Below, in pieces: positions 18,128 through 25,649 of a DNA stretch of 64,000 bases. The stretch comes from SpSt-539 sp964549445 (lineage in GTDB: Bacteria; Planctomycetota; Phycisphaerae; UBA1845; UTPLA1). The DNA lies in contig CAZJVS010000002.1 in NCBI GenBank assembly GCA_964549445.1, positions 124,001-188,000 on the forward strand, written 5' to 3'. The first letter of the stretch is position 1. The number at the start of each line of letters is the position of its first letter. The position numbers were made by a program, and so were the translations under genes. Below the pieces are notes generated by a model that had not been told where the DNA came from, made no database searches, and was given only the letters and a program-made list of their open reading frames with translations.

Positions 18128-18451
18128 ATGAATACACCATTAATTTCCCGTCAATTCCTGCTTCCAGCGGCCTTTGCCGCCGGCCTGCTCGCCGCATCCG
18201 CCTGGTCCGCCTTTGGCAGGCCTGGCGCGGCCGCCTCGCCCGCCGCATACCAATATGTCGGGCTGGACCGGTCCATCGCCCGCGTCGATCCGGCCAGCGG
18301 CCGAATCTGGGTCCTTCAGTTTCAGGACGCTGGACGCCTCAGTCTCCTCGCCTCCCCCGCCGAGCCCGGCTGGGCCTGGCATGAGGTTCGGGTCGAGTCT
18401 GAGGAGCCCACCGTCCCAGCGCCGAAATCGGGCCGCCCCATGGCGCCCTGA
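18128..18451 (+). CDS. Small exported protein, unknown function
   Basis: A 107-residue protein with an N-terminal signal-like segment (LPAAFAAGLLAASAW, about residues 12-26) followed by an Ala/Pro-rich stretch and a short strand-rich core (IWVLQFQDAGRLSLL). No Cys, so not a lipoprotein. GGAG lies 11 bases before the ATG. It sits between fusA and the rplT-rpmI-infC-thrS group and runs against both. Function unknown; the upstream gap with fusA is 128 bases and must hold both promoters. Confidence 0.6.
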   Translation: MNTPLISRQFLLPAAFAAGLLAASAWSAFGRPGAAASPAAYQYVGLDRSIARVDPASGRIWVLQFQDAGRLSLLASPAEPGWAWHEVRVESEEPTVPAPKSGRPMAP

Positions 18452-18517
18452 CGGCGAAGGGTCGTGCGAGTCGCTGAGTTCGATTCGGATTCGGCGGCGG
18501 CTTCCGTTCCCCGGGGG

Positions 18518-18889
18518 TCAGGCCGCCGATCGCTTCGAAAGATGCGAACGTGCCAGCTCTACGATCTTGTCAAACGCCGCGGGATCGGCGATCGCGACCT
18601 CGCTCAGCATTTTCCGATTCAGGTCGCAATTCGCCGCCTTCAAACCGCTGATGAACCGGCTGTACGAAATCTCGCGTTCCCGGCACGCAGCCGTCAGGCG
18701 CGTAATCCACAACCCGCGAAACTCCCGCTTCCGCGAACGCCGATCGCGAGTCGCATATACGCCCGCCCGCCGCACCGTGTCGCGGGCCGAGCCGAGCAGC
18801 TTGCTCCGCGCTCCGTAATAGCCCCGTGCCCGCTTTAACAGCCGCTTGACCCGGCGGTGATGGGCTACATGTGTTCGAGTTCGCGGCAT
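18518..18889 (-). CDS. rplT: 50S ribosomal protein L20
   Basis: Binds 23S rRNA domain II early in 50S assembly and in many bacteria also represses its own operon. The 123-residue protein starts MPRTRTHVAHHRRVKRLLKR and continues with GYYGARSKLL, RDRRSRKREFRGLWI and SYSRFISGLKAANCDLNRK, all L20 hallmarks. It lies 32 bases after rpmI in the conserved order infC-rpmI-rplT. pheS/pheT, which often follow, are absent. Confidence 0.97.
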   Translation of the reverse strand: MPRTRTHVAHHRRVKRLLKRARGYYGARSKLLGSARDTVRRAGVYATRDRRSRKREFRGLWITRLTAACREREISYSRFISGLKAANCDLNRKMLSEVAIADPAAFDKIVELARSHLSKRSAA

Positions 18890-18921
18890 CGACCTTGCTC
18901 CCGTTCAGTATCGACCGGCGA

Positions 18922-19122
18922 TCAGCCGCCGGCCTGCAGCGCTCGCAGCGCCTTCTTGACATACGATGCGTGCAGCAACCCGGCCCGGCGCAGTCGCTGC
19001 CGCCGCGAACCCGGCTTTCCGCTCATCAGGTGGCCCGTAAACGCACGGCGGTGTTTCACCTTCCCGCTCGCCGTCACGCGCACCCGCTTCTTCAGCCCCT
19101 TGTGAGTCTTCATCTTCGGCAT
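18922..19122 (-). CDS. rpmI: 50S ribosomal protein L35
   Basis: A 66-residue very basic ribosomal protein that starts MPKMKTHKGLKKRVRVTASG and has KHRRAFTGHLMSGK, the L35 core. The final residues end at GG, slightly longer than the usual family. It is transcribed with infC (118 bases upstream) and rplT (32 bases downstream). The 118-base gap to infC is long for this operon and may hold a regulatory hairpin, but I see no clear one. Confidence 0.97.
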   Translation of the reverse strand: MPKMKTHKGLKKRVRVTASGKVKHRRAFTGHLMSGKPGSRRQRLRRAGLLHASYVKKALRALQAGG

Positions 19123-19240
19123 AGACCGACACCTTCCATCCGGTCGCGATAATGCGATTTGCCGGATCGATTAATCTAGCCGACGCCCCGCTGTCTGACA
19201 AGCGTAATTTTCGGCCGCTAAACGCCCCGTTCCCCGATAC

Positions 19241-19852
<612 letters not shown>

Positions 19853-19873
19853 CTGCCTTTCTTGAACACATCT

Positions 19874-22084
19874 CTACACCGCTCCGGACGGCCGATCGTG
19901 CTTCGCACCCGATCCGCCCGGAACACTCTCTTCCACTATCATACGTACAAACGCCTCGCTCGACATGTCGCCCGAGCGCTTTCCGTCGCGATCGTTCACG
20001 TTCACCGTCCCCGAGGCGGCCTCTTTTTCCCCCACCACCACGATGTACGGCACCTTCATCTGCCGCGCCCGGTGCTTCTTTGGGCCGATCTTCTCCGCCG
20101 AATCGTCCAGCTCCGCCCGGATGCCCGCCGCCAGCAACTGCCCGACGAGCTTCTTCGCGTACGCCGCGCTCGGCTCGCTGATCGACGCCACGATCACTTG
20201 AACGGGCGCCAGCCACACCGGGAACGCACCCTCAAAGTGCTCGATCAGAATCCCGATGAACCGCTCCATGCTTCCGAACGGCGCACGATGCACCATCACC
20301 GGCCGGTGCGATCGATTGTCGCTCCCGATGTATTCGAGCTTGAACCGGTTCGGCAGGTTGTAGTCCGCCTGCACGGTCCCAAGCTGCCACTCGCGCCCGA
20401 TGCAGTCCTTCACGAGAAAGTCGATCTTCGGCCCGTAAAACGCCGCCTCGCCCTTCTCCTCGGTGGCCGACATCCCCGACTCTTTCGCCGCCGATCGCAC
20501 GGCCGCCTCGGCCAGCGCCCACCCCTCCGGGTTCTTGATGAACTTCGGATCCTCCGGGTCGTGCAGACCGATCCGCACGCGATAATCCGCCAGCCCCAGC
20601 ATGTCGAGCACGTACCGCGTCAGCTTCAGACAGCTCGCGAGCTCGCCCTGGAGTTGCTCCGGCGTGCAGAAAATATGCGCATCGTCCTGCGTGAACCCGC
20701 GCACGCGCGTCATCCCCGATAGTTCGCCCGACTGCTCGTAGCGATACACCGTCCCGAACTCCGCCAGCCGAACTGGCAGATCGCGATAGCTTCGCGGCTC
20801 GCTCGCATAAATGCGCACATGATGCGGACAGTTCATCGGCTTCAGCAGAAACCCGTCGCTTTCGCGCAGATGCTCGCGAATCGTGTTCAAGTCGTGCTGC
20901 CGATCCTCCGGCGACGCACCCAGCCGCAATCGCCCCTCGCCTTCGCTCGTGAGCAGCCGGTCGTGCACCGACTTGTCCGTCAGCTTCAACTCCGCCAGCA
21001 GCTTTTCCTCGCCCGCGCCGCCCGCCTTGCCGGCCGGCCGCTCCGAGATCTCCACCCACAATTCGTTCAAGAGCCGCGACGTGTTCGTTTCATACAGCGG
21101 CGGAAACTGCGCATCCCGATAGTACGGAAAATGCCCGCTCGTTCGGTACAGCTCGAGCCGACCGATATGCGGCGTAAACACCGGCTGGTAGCCCGCCTCG
21201 CGCAGCTTGTCGCGCAGATGCCCTTCCAGGATCAGCCGGACAATCGCCCCCTTCGGCTTCCACAACACGATACCGCTGCCGACCAGCGGATCGATCGTGA
21301 ACAGCCCGAGTTCCTGCCCGATCTTGCGATGATCGCGCTGCTTCGCCTGCTCGAGCTGCTGCAAATGCGCATCAAGTTCCTTCTTCGACGGAAACGCCGT
21401 CCCGTACACACGCTGCAATTGCTGCTTCGTCGCATCGCCGTGCCAGAATGCCCCGGCCACGCTCAACAGCTTGAACGCACCGATCCGCCCCGTGCTCGGA
21501 ACGTGCGTCCCCATGCATAGGTCTTCCCAGAACCGTCCCGGCTCGGGTCCCGTGACGTAAAAGCTCAGCACATCCCCGTCCGCACGCTCGGCATTATCAA
21601 CCTTGTACGGGTTGCCCTCGGATTGCAGCTTCTTCATCGCCGCCGCCCGCGGCATCTCGTACCGCGTGAACGGCCGGTCTTCTTTCACGATCTTCGCCAT
21701 CTCGGCTTCGATCGCGGCAAAATCCTCCGTCGACAGCCGCTTGGGCAAATCAATGTCGTAGTAGAACCCCGCCTCGACCGGCGGGCCGTACACCAGCTTC
21801 GTCTCGGGATAGAGCTTGCAGATCGCCTCGGCCATCACGTGCGCGGCGCTGTGCCGCATGATCCGCAGCGCATCGGCGTTCTCCGCCTTGGCCGTAATGA
21901 TCTCCAGCCGGCAATCCCCCGGCAGCGGCGCCGCCAGGTCAAGAAACCGCGCCTGCCCGCCAATCGTCGCCTTCGCCCCGATCGCCGCGCGCGCCAGCCC
22001 CGGGCCGATCTTGGCCGCGGCATCGCCCGCCGACGCGCCATCCGGCAGCTCGAGCACCTTTCCGTCAGGCAGGGTAGCTCTCAT
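19874..22084 (-). CDS. thrS: Threonyl-tRNA synthetase with a large insertion
   Basis: Charges tRNA-Thr with threonine. The 736-residue protein has a TGS domain (1-60), an editing domain with HSAAHVMAE and an HGDATKQQLQRVYGTAF region, then the class II catalytic core (motif 2 MTRVRGFTQDDAHIFC, motif 3 MVHRAPFGSMERFIGI) and a C-terminal anticodon-binding domain. Between YYRDAQF and KPMNC there are 87 residues where E. coli ThrRS has about ten, so roughly 77 residues are inserted near motif 1/2; the following Cys motif is CPHH, not CPGH. The ATG at 22084 fits the family N-terminus and overlaps the stop of a small upstream ORF. It heads infC-rpmI-rplT. Confidence 0.96.
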   Translation of the reverse strand: MRATLPDGKVLELPDGASAGDAAAKIGPGLARAAIGAKATIGGQARFLDLAAPLPGDCRLEIITAKAENADALRIMRHSAAHVMAEAICKLYPETKLVYGPPVEAGFYYDIDLPKRLSTEDFAAIEAEMAKIVKEDRPFTRYEMPRAAAMKKLQSEGNPYKVDNAERADGDVLSFYVTGPEPGRFWEDLCMGTHVPSTGRIGAFKLLSVAGAFWHGDATKQQLQRVYGTAFPSKKELDAHLQQLEQAKQRDHRKIGQELGLFTIDPLVGSGIVLWKPKGAIVRLILEGHLRDKLREAGYQPVFTPHIGRLELYRTSGHFPYYRDAQFPPLYETNTSRLLNELWVEISERPAGKAGGAGEEKLLAELKLTDKSVHDRLLTSEGEGRLRLGASPEDRQHDLNTIREHLRESDGFLLKPMNCPHHVRIYASEPRSYRDLPVRLAEFGTVYRYEQSGELSGMTRVRGFTQDDAHIFCTPEQLQGELASCLKLTRYVLDMLGLADYRVRIGLHDPEDPKFIKNPEGWALAEAAVRSAAKESGMSATEEKGEAAFYGPKIDFLVKDCIGREWQLGTVQADYNLPNRFKLEYIGSDNRSHRPVMVHRAPFGSMERFIGILIEHFEGAFPVWLAPVQVIVASISEPSAAYAKKLVGQLLAAGIRAELDDSAEKIGPKKHRARQMKVPYIVVVGEKEAASGTVNVNDRDGKRSGDMSSEAFVRMIVEESVPGGSGAKHDRPSGAV

Positions 22085-22269
22085 GAAGCGTGTATCATGG
22101 CAGAACCGACGCCCCCGACAAACCAAGCAGCGGGTTGCGAAGCATATCGCGCGCCCGTGTCCGGCGCGACGTATTCAACTGGCATGAAATCAGGCTGCAA
22201 CGGCGAACTACCCACAATCCAATTCCGACCGACCACCTCAAAGATAATAACCCATCCTCGACGCGTCAA
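22081..22269 (-). CDS. Possible small ORF coupled to thrS
   Basis: A 62-codon frame whose TGA overlaps the thrS ATG (ATGA). The C-terminal part includes MPVEYVAPDTGARYASQPAA and WFVGGVGSAMIHAS; a shorter version could start at the internal ATG giving 34 residues. It matches no family I know. The four-base overlap is the best evidence, since translation of this frame would deliver ribosomes to thrS. It could be a leader peptide, a small gene, or chance. The rest of the interval up to 22,401 shows nothing else I can support. Confidence 0.35.
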   Translation of the reverse strand: MTRRGWVIIFEVVGRNWIVGSSPLQPDFMPVEYVAPDTGARYASQPAAWFVGGVGSAMIHAS

Positions 22270-22401
22270 GGCAAGCTCGCGCTAACTGGCGTCAAATCAA
22301 CCATTTGCCGCCGCCTGGCGGAATCATCCTAACGTCATGCCACGCCCGGTGATCTACACTGTAAGAGAATGGGCGTCCTCGCCGCCCCGATGGGAGTCAC
22401 C

Positions 22402-22551
22402 ATGAAGAAGCTCAACCGCTATGCCGCCCTCGGCCTCCTGCTCGCCTCAACGCCGCTCCTGATGGGCGGCTGCGAGTCCGACGTCGACGTCTGGGGAATC
22501 GTCTCAATCGCCATCGACGCGACTCTGGCCATTCTTTCCCTCGTGCTCTAA
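22402..22551 (+). CDS. Tiny lipoprotein A of a small-lipoprotein cluster
   Basis: A 49-residue protein: Lys-Lys start, hydrophobic segment LGLLLASTPLLMGG and Cys at residue 24 (LMGGC, an acceptable lipobox), then an acidic linker and a hydrophobic C-terminal helix (WGIVSIAIDATLAILSLVL). GGGAG lies about 6 bases before the ATG, which decides this start over the upstream one at 22369. If processed, the mature form would be a lipid-anchored peptide of only 26 residues. It is the first of five similar small genes up to 24523. Function unknown. Confidence 0.62.
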   Translation: MKKLNRYAALGLLLASTPLLMGGCESDVDVWGIVSIAIDATLAILSLVL

Positions 22552-22676
22552 CCCACGTCGGCGGATCCGGGGCCCGAGAGAATCGACTCGTCGATGATCG
22601 GATAACCGCATCGTCGTTTCGTTTATCGCTGGACGCACTGCCATCTGAATCAGACGCTTAAACAGGCGACTGACCG

Positions 22677-22991
22677 ATGCATGCCGGCCAGTCCGTGCTT
22701 GTTAGGATTTACTCGATGCACCGAAGGTCAATCGGCAGTCGCTCCCGCCGCGGTCTGATCGGCCTGAGATCCCTCATCACGTCCCTCATCGCCTTCGCAG
22801 CCGTCGCGTTCGTCTATCGCGAGGCCGTCAAACGGGTCGTCAACAGAGCCATCGCGGAATCGTCAAAGGCGCCGTTCGACATCCAATCCGAAATCAGCGG
22901 CCCGCTTCAGTTCAACAACTTCAACAAGTTCGACGTGAACGCAATCACCCGCTTACAAATGGGCCAGCGCACCAGTTGGCGCGCCCGATAG
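22677..22991 (+). CDS. Small membrane-anchored hypothetical protein
   Basis: Up to 104 residues; the Met at residue 14 (22716) with AGGA 9 bases upstream is an equally good start. A strongly basic N-terminus is followed by one membrane segment (LRSLITSLIAFAAVAFVY, about 31-48) and then a polar tail with QFNNFNKFDVNAITRLQ. No Cys and no known domain. It lies between small lipoprotein genes A and B and may belong with them, although it lacks their Cys. The 315 bases that follow contain no gene that I can support; their last part is the promoter and palindrome at 23201-23233. Confidence 0.5.
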   Translation: MHAGQSVLVRIYSMHRRSIGSRSRRGLIGLRSLITSLIAFAAVAFVYREAVKRVVNRAIAESSKAPFDIQSEISGPLQFNNFNKFDVNAITRLQMGQRTSWRAR

Positions 22992-23200
22992 CGTACCGGC
23001 TGTGCGAATCGCGGTCGGTGAGCCCGTCGAACCGCCCGACGCATCAACCATAAGACTCCTGCTCCCCCGCACGCTTCATTTCCCCATCGCCTGCCGACCC
23101 AACTCCCGATAACTCCATCTCTTGCCGCCGCAATCTCTTAGCTAATCCCCCCTTCCCCACCCACCCGATATGCAAGTCAGGAACGCGGCCGACCGGCGGC

Positions 23201-23233
23201 TTTACCACCCGGGAATTCGATGGTAGAATTCCC
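23201..23233 (+). promoter_or_regulatory. Promoter with overlapping palindrome before small lipoprotein B
   Basis: TTTACC (23201-23206) and TAGAAT (23224-23229) are spaced by 17 bases. A perfect inverted repeat GGGAATTC / GAATTCCC (23211-23218 and 23226-23233, 7-base spacer) covers the -10 box. The arrangement is that of a repressor-operated promoter, 74 bases before the start codon of gene B. Hairpin in DNA or RNA is the alternative reading. Confidence 0.5.
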
Positions 23234-23306
23234 ATAAGTTGGCGCCAAGACCTGCCGGGATGCCGACGATCGTTCCTCGCCGCTACGTCTTCTCTTGGAG
23301 ATTGTC

Positions 23307-23537
23307 ATGAAACTTCACAAGGTGGCGCGTACATTTCGCCGCATCGCTCTGCTCACCGCCCTCACCGGCGGAATGGCCTTCCAGGCCCAGAGCTGCACCC
23401 CGCAGGTCCGAACGGCCTTCCTCGTCGGCATGCAGGACACGTTCAACGCCTTCGTCACGACCCTCGTCGATACCTTCTTCCTCGTCCTGGTGACCAGCCA
23501 GACCCCGACGACCCAGACGCAGGACACCGTCATCTAG
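23307..23537 (+). CDS. Tiny lipoprotein-like protein B, paralogue of C
   Basis: A 76-residue protein. N-terminus MKLHKVARTFRR, hydrophobic stretch to AFQAQSC (Cys at 31), then an amphipathic segment (VRTAFLVGMQDTFNAFVTTL) running into VDTFFLVLV and a Thr/Gln-rich end. TTGGAG is 6 bases before the ATG. It aligns along its whole length with protein C: MK(L/I)H(K/R)VA, (R/K)xxALL-A, Q-QxC, and a closing PTTQ. The lipobox (AQS-C) is non-standard, so lipid attachment is uncertain; a plain signal peptide or membrane hairpin is possible. Confidence 0.68.
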   Translation: MKLHKVARTFRRIALLTALTGGMAFQAQSCTPQVRTAFLVGMQDTFNAFVTTLVDTFFLVLVTSQTPTTQTQDTVI

Positions 23538-23570
23538 TCCGACCGGCCTCGCAAGAAGTATTCAAAATCT

Positions 23571-23604
23571 CCATCCGGCGCCGCCTGCAAGCGGTGCCGG
23601 ATGG
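23571..23604. terminator. Long stem-loop after small lipoprotein gene B
   Basis: Two 14-base arms (23571-23584 and 23591-23604; CCATCCGGCGCCGC with GCGGTGCCGGATGG) pair with one G-T wobble and enclose a six-base loop, CTGCAA. It begins 34 bases after the stop of gene B and is followed by only a weak T-run. It probably ends or stabilises the B transcript, leaving C to its own promoter. Confidence 0.55.
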
Positions 23605-23661
23605 ATTTGCGCGCCGCTCCAGCCTGGCCGAGCCGCTGCAATCGCTCCGACCCGTGCCTCG

Positions 23662-23667
23662 TATAAT
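23662..23667 (+). promoter_or_regulatory. -10 box (TATAAT) before small lipoprotein C
   Basis: A perfect TATAAT inside otherwise GC-rich DNA, 107 bases before the ATG of gene C and downstream of the stem-loop that follows B. The -35 region is weak (best match TGCAAT at 23637 with a 19-base spacer). Confidence 0.45.
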
Positions 23668-23774
23668 GGACTGACCGCAAACCGCCCCACCCGCTTCGCA
23701 CGCTGGTCGGGGCCTTACCATTCGTCCGATACGTATGCAGGGCATGACCGGCCCCGTTCGGCGTGGAGACTTCT

Positions 23775-23993
23775 ATGAAAATTCACAGGGTCGCCGGATG
23801 GACCCGGAAGGCCGCGCTTCTGGCTGCTATCACCTGCGGAACCACACTGCAACTTCAGAATTGCAGCGCCCCGGTAAAGGACGCGATTCTGCAGGGCTTT
23901 TCGACCTCGACCACCACGCTCATCACCGCCCTGGTTAACTCGTTCTTCTTGACCCTCTCGCAGATCAAGCTCCCGACCACGCAATCGAGCTGA
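23775..23993 (+). CDS. Tiny lipoprotein-like protein C, paralogue of B
   Basis: A 72-residue protein starting MKIHRVAGWTRKAALLAAI, with Cys at residue 30 (LQLQNC), then SAPVKDAILQGF and an uninterrupted Ser/Thr/hydrophobic segment (TTTLITALVNSFFLTLSQ) before a polar PTTQSS end. GGAG lies 6 bases before the ATG. Size, Cys position and both halves match protein B, so a local duplication is likely. The residue before Cys is Asn, which signal peptidase II normally does not accept; the Cys may instead have another role. Confidence 0.68.
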   Translation: MKIHRVAGWTRKAALLAAITCGTTLQLQNCSAPVKDAILQGFSTSTTTLITALVNSFFLTLSQIKLPTTQSS

Positions 23994-24031
23994 CCGCCGT
24001 TTCGCGCATAACGCGAGTTCGAACCGGGGTC

Positions 24032-24059
24032 TTGCCGATCAGACAGGGATGGGTATAGT
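24032..24059 (+). promoter_or_regulatory. Promoter before small lipoproteins D and E
   Basis: TTGCCG (24032-24037), 16-base spacer, TATAGT (24054-24059), about 50 bases before the ATG of gene D. This is one of the best sigma-70-type matches in the window. It gives D and E their own transcript. Confidence 0.5.
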
Positions 24060-24108
24060 CTGCCCGCGGCTGGGCAGGGTTCGCCCGCAAGCGCCAGGAG
24101 ATCGGCGA

Positions 24109-24315
24109 ATGATTCGGACAACGCGACGGCTGACGCGTGCACTGGCTTGGTTATCGGTCGGCTACGCGTTCGCCGGCCTCTCGTGCGTGCCAGCCGGTGG
24201 TATTCGTGAAGTCGCCGCCGAGAACATCGTCGGCACCTTCAACCTCATCACCTCGTCCATCGTCTCCCTGCTGTTCTTCAATTTCCAGCCGTACTTCTTC
24301 GGAACGTTCTTCTGA
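24109..24315 (+). CDS. Tiny lipoprotein-like protein D
   Basis: A 68-residue protein with an Arg-rich start, hydrophobic stretch and Cys at 26 (FAGLSC). After a short linker (VPAGGIREVAAE) the rest is hydrophobic and unusually rich in Phe (SLLFFNFQPYFFGTFF). CAGGAG is 7 bases before the ATG, which decides the start over the longer frame. It has the same plan as A, B, C and E, though little residue identity. It precedes gene E by 13 bases and is probably co-transcribed with it. Confidence 0.62.
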   Translation: MIRTTRRLTRALAWLSVGYAFAGLSCVPAGGIREVAAENIVGTFNLITSSIVSLLFFNFQPYFFGTFF

Positions 24316-24328
24316 TCGGAGATCCACG

Positions 24329-24523
24329 ATGCGCCGCAATCACCAGCGAACGATTCGACGCGCAAAGATCCTCGCGCTCGTGGCCGCCATGCTGCCGATT
24401 ACGCAGTTTATCGGCTGCCTGCCCGACATCTTCGGCGCCTTCTCCTTCCAGTTGCAGAGCTTGATCAACAATGCCATCTTCCAGGTTTCCAACACGCTCG
24501 TTCGAAACCTGTTCAACATCTGA
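24329..24523 (+). CDS. Tiny lipoprotein-like protein E
   Basis: A 64-residue protein: strongly basic start (MRRNHQRTIRRAK), hydrophobic segment with Cys at 30 (QFIGC, a fair lipobox), then LPDIFGAFSFQLQSLINNAI and an amphipathic end VSNTLVRNLFNI. GGAG lies 7-10 bases before the ATG. It lies 13 bases after D and ends 9 bases before the convergent dockerin protein gene. The C-terminal part could form one amphipathic helix lying on a membrane. Function unknown. Confidence 0.62.
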   Translation: MRRNHQRTIRRAKILALVAAMLPITQFIGCLPDIFGAFSFQLQSLINNAIFQVSNTLVRNLFNI

Positions 24524-24531
24524 CCGGCGAG

Positions 24532-25425
24532 CTATCTCGCCGGCAGCAAGCCGACAAATCGTTGAACGTCCGCCCCATCGACCGCGCCGGAACAATCGAC
24601 ATCCGCACGGCTGACGAGATCGGGATCTGTCTCCGCCCCAATCAGGACACGGACCAGCACGTGTGCGTCGTCGCCGTCCGCGTCCCCGTCGATGTCGAGA
24701 TCACCCGTGGCCGGACAACCGCGAACCAGCCGAACGTCGTCGAAGTCGACTTCGATGCCGGGGTCCATCGGAGAATCAACCATGTTGAGATTGACGAGGC
24801 GAATGGCAAGCGGCGCCCCCAGCTGAGGGTGCCCGGCGGGGATTGTGACCTGGAGGTTGCCGGGCCGGAACTCGCCCTCGGGAATCGTGCCGGCCAGCGA
24901 ATTGTCATCCTCGGCGATCACAACGCCCCCCGCGAGAAGCTGCACGCGGTAGCCCGGAAAGCCGTCGAGGTCGAAGAATCCAAAGACATCGCACGGCGGC
25001 GGACCCTGCCCCGACGCGATGTTGCCGACCTGCACCGTAAGCGTGTAGGTATCGGCTTCGAGCACGTCAGCTAACGTTTGTGTGAGTCCCATCGGCCCCC
25101 CGCCGATGTCGCCCTGCAAAAAGACCAGCGCGACATGCTCGCCCTCCGGCGCGCCGTCGACAAAGTACGGCCCACCCGGCTGCGTGTTCAGCCCGCCCAC
25201 GGCATCATTCGCCCCGTCGAAGATGCCGTTGGGGTCATAGAGCGACCAGCCGGTCGGTACAAATCCCTGAAAGCAATTTGTCGCAACCGGGTTGGCCTCA
25301 AATCCGGGATTGATGATCGTCACCGCAGTTCCCCCGCGCTGCGTACCGGCAAAGCAGGTTGCCCCGAACCCCAAAACGACCAGTACGCTCATCGCCCGCA
25401 GGACATTCCCCATCGATATCCTCAC
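24532..25425 (-). CDS. Secreted protein with C-terminal dockerin-like repeats
   Basis: A 297-residue exported protein. The signal peptide ends near TCFAG (about residue 27). The domain from 36 to 235 begins INPGFEANP and includes DxFGFFDLDGFPGYRVQL and a final EVDFDDVRLVRG strand, the plan of jelly-roll carbohydrate-binding-like domains common in PEP-CTERM-type proteins. The last 58 residues hold two EF-hand/dockerin repeats: GDLDIDGDADGDDAHVLVRV and ADVDCSGAVDGADVQRFVGL. Calcium binding and cohesin-like or surface attachment are likely. It converges on small lipoprotein gene E. Confidence 0.82.
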   Translation of the reverse strand: MRISMGNVLRAMSVLVVLGFGATCFAGTQRGGTAVTIINPGFEANPVATNCFQGFVPTGWSLYDPNGIFDGANDAVGGLNTQPGGPYFVDGAPEGEHVALVFLQGDIGGGPMGLTQTLADVLEADTYTLTVQVGNIASGQGPPPCDVFGFFDLDGFPGYRVQLLAGGVVIAEDDNSLAGTIPEGEFRPGNLQVTIPAGHPQLGAPLAIRLVNLNMVDSPMDPGIEVDFDDVRLVRGCPATGDLDIDGDADGDDAHVLVRVLIGAETDPDLVSRADVDCSGAVDGADVQRFVGLLPAR

Positions 25426-25649
25426 CAGAATGGCCGCGCCGCGGCGACCATCAATCTTAGCTCCGACTCGCCCATCCGGTCACCGGAGAATTCAGCGAAT
25501 CGCAACCTTCCGGCGCATTTTGCTCCGCCGCGATCGCGCGCGCGATTGCATCAGGCAACCACAAATTGTTACCATGGCTCCGGAAGGTGTAGGCGACGAC
25601 GACGCCCGCGAAGCGCGGCTGTCGTCGGTTTTTCGGGAGGTCGGAAAGC

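Noticed and set aside
24012..24030. GTTCGAACC-like stretch resembling a tRNA T-arm
   Set aside because: No acceptor stem, anticodon arm or D-arm can be drawn around it.
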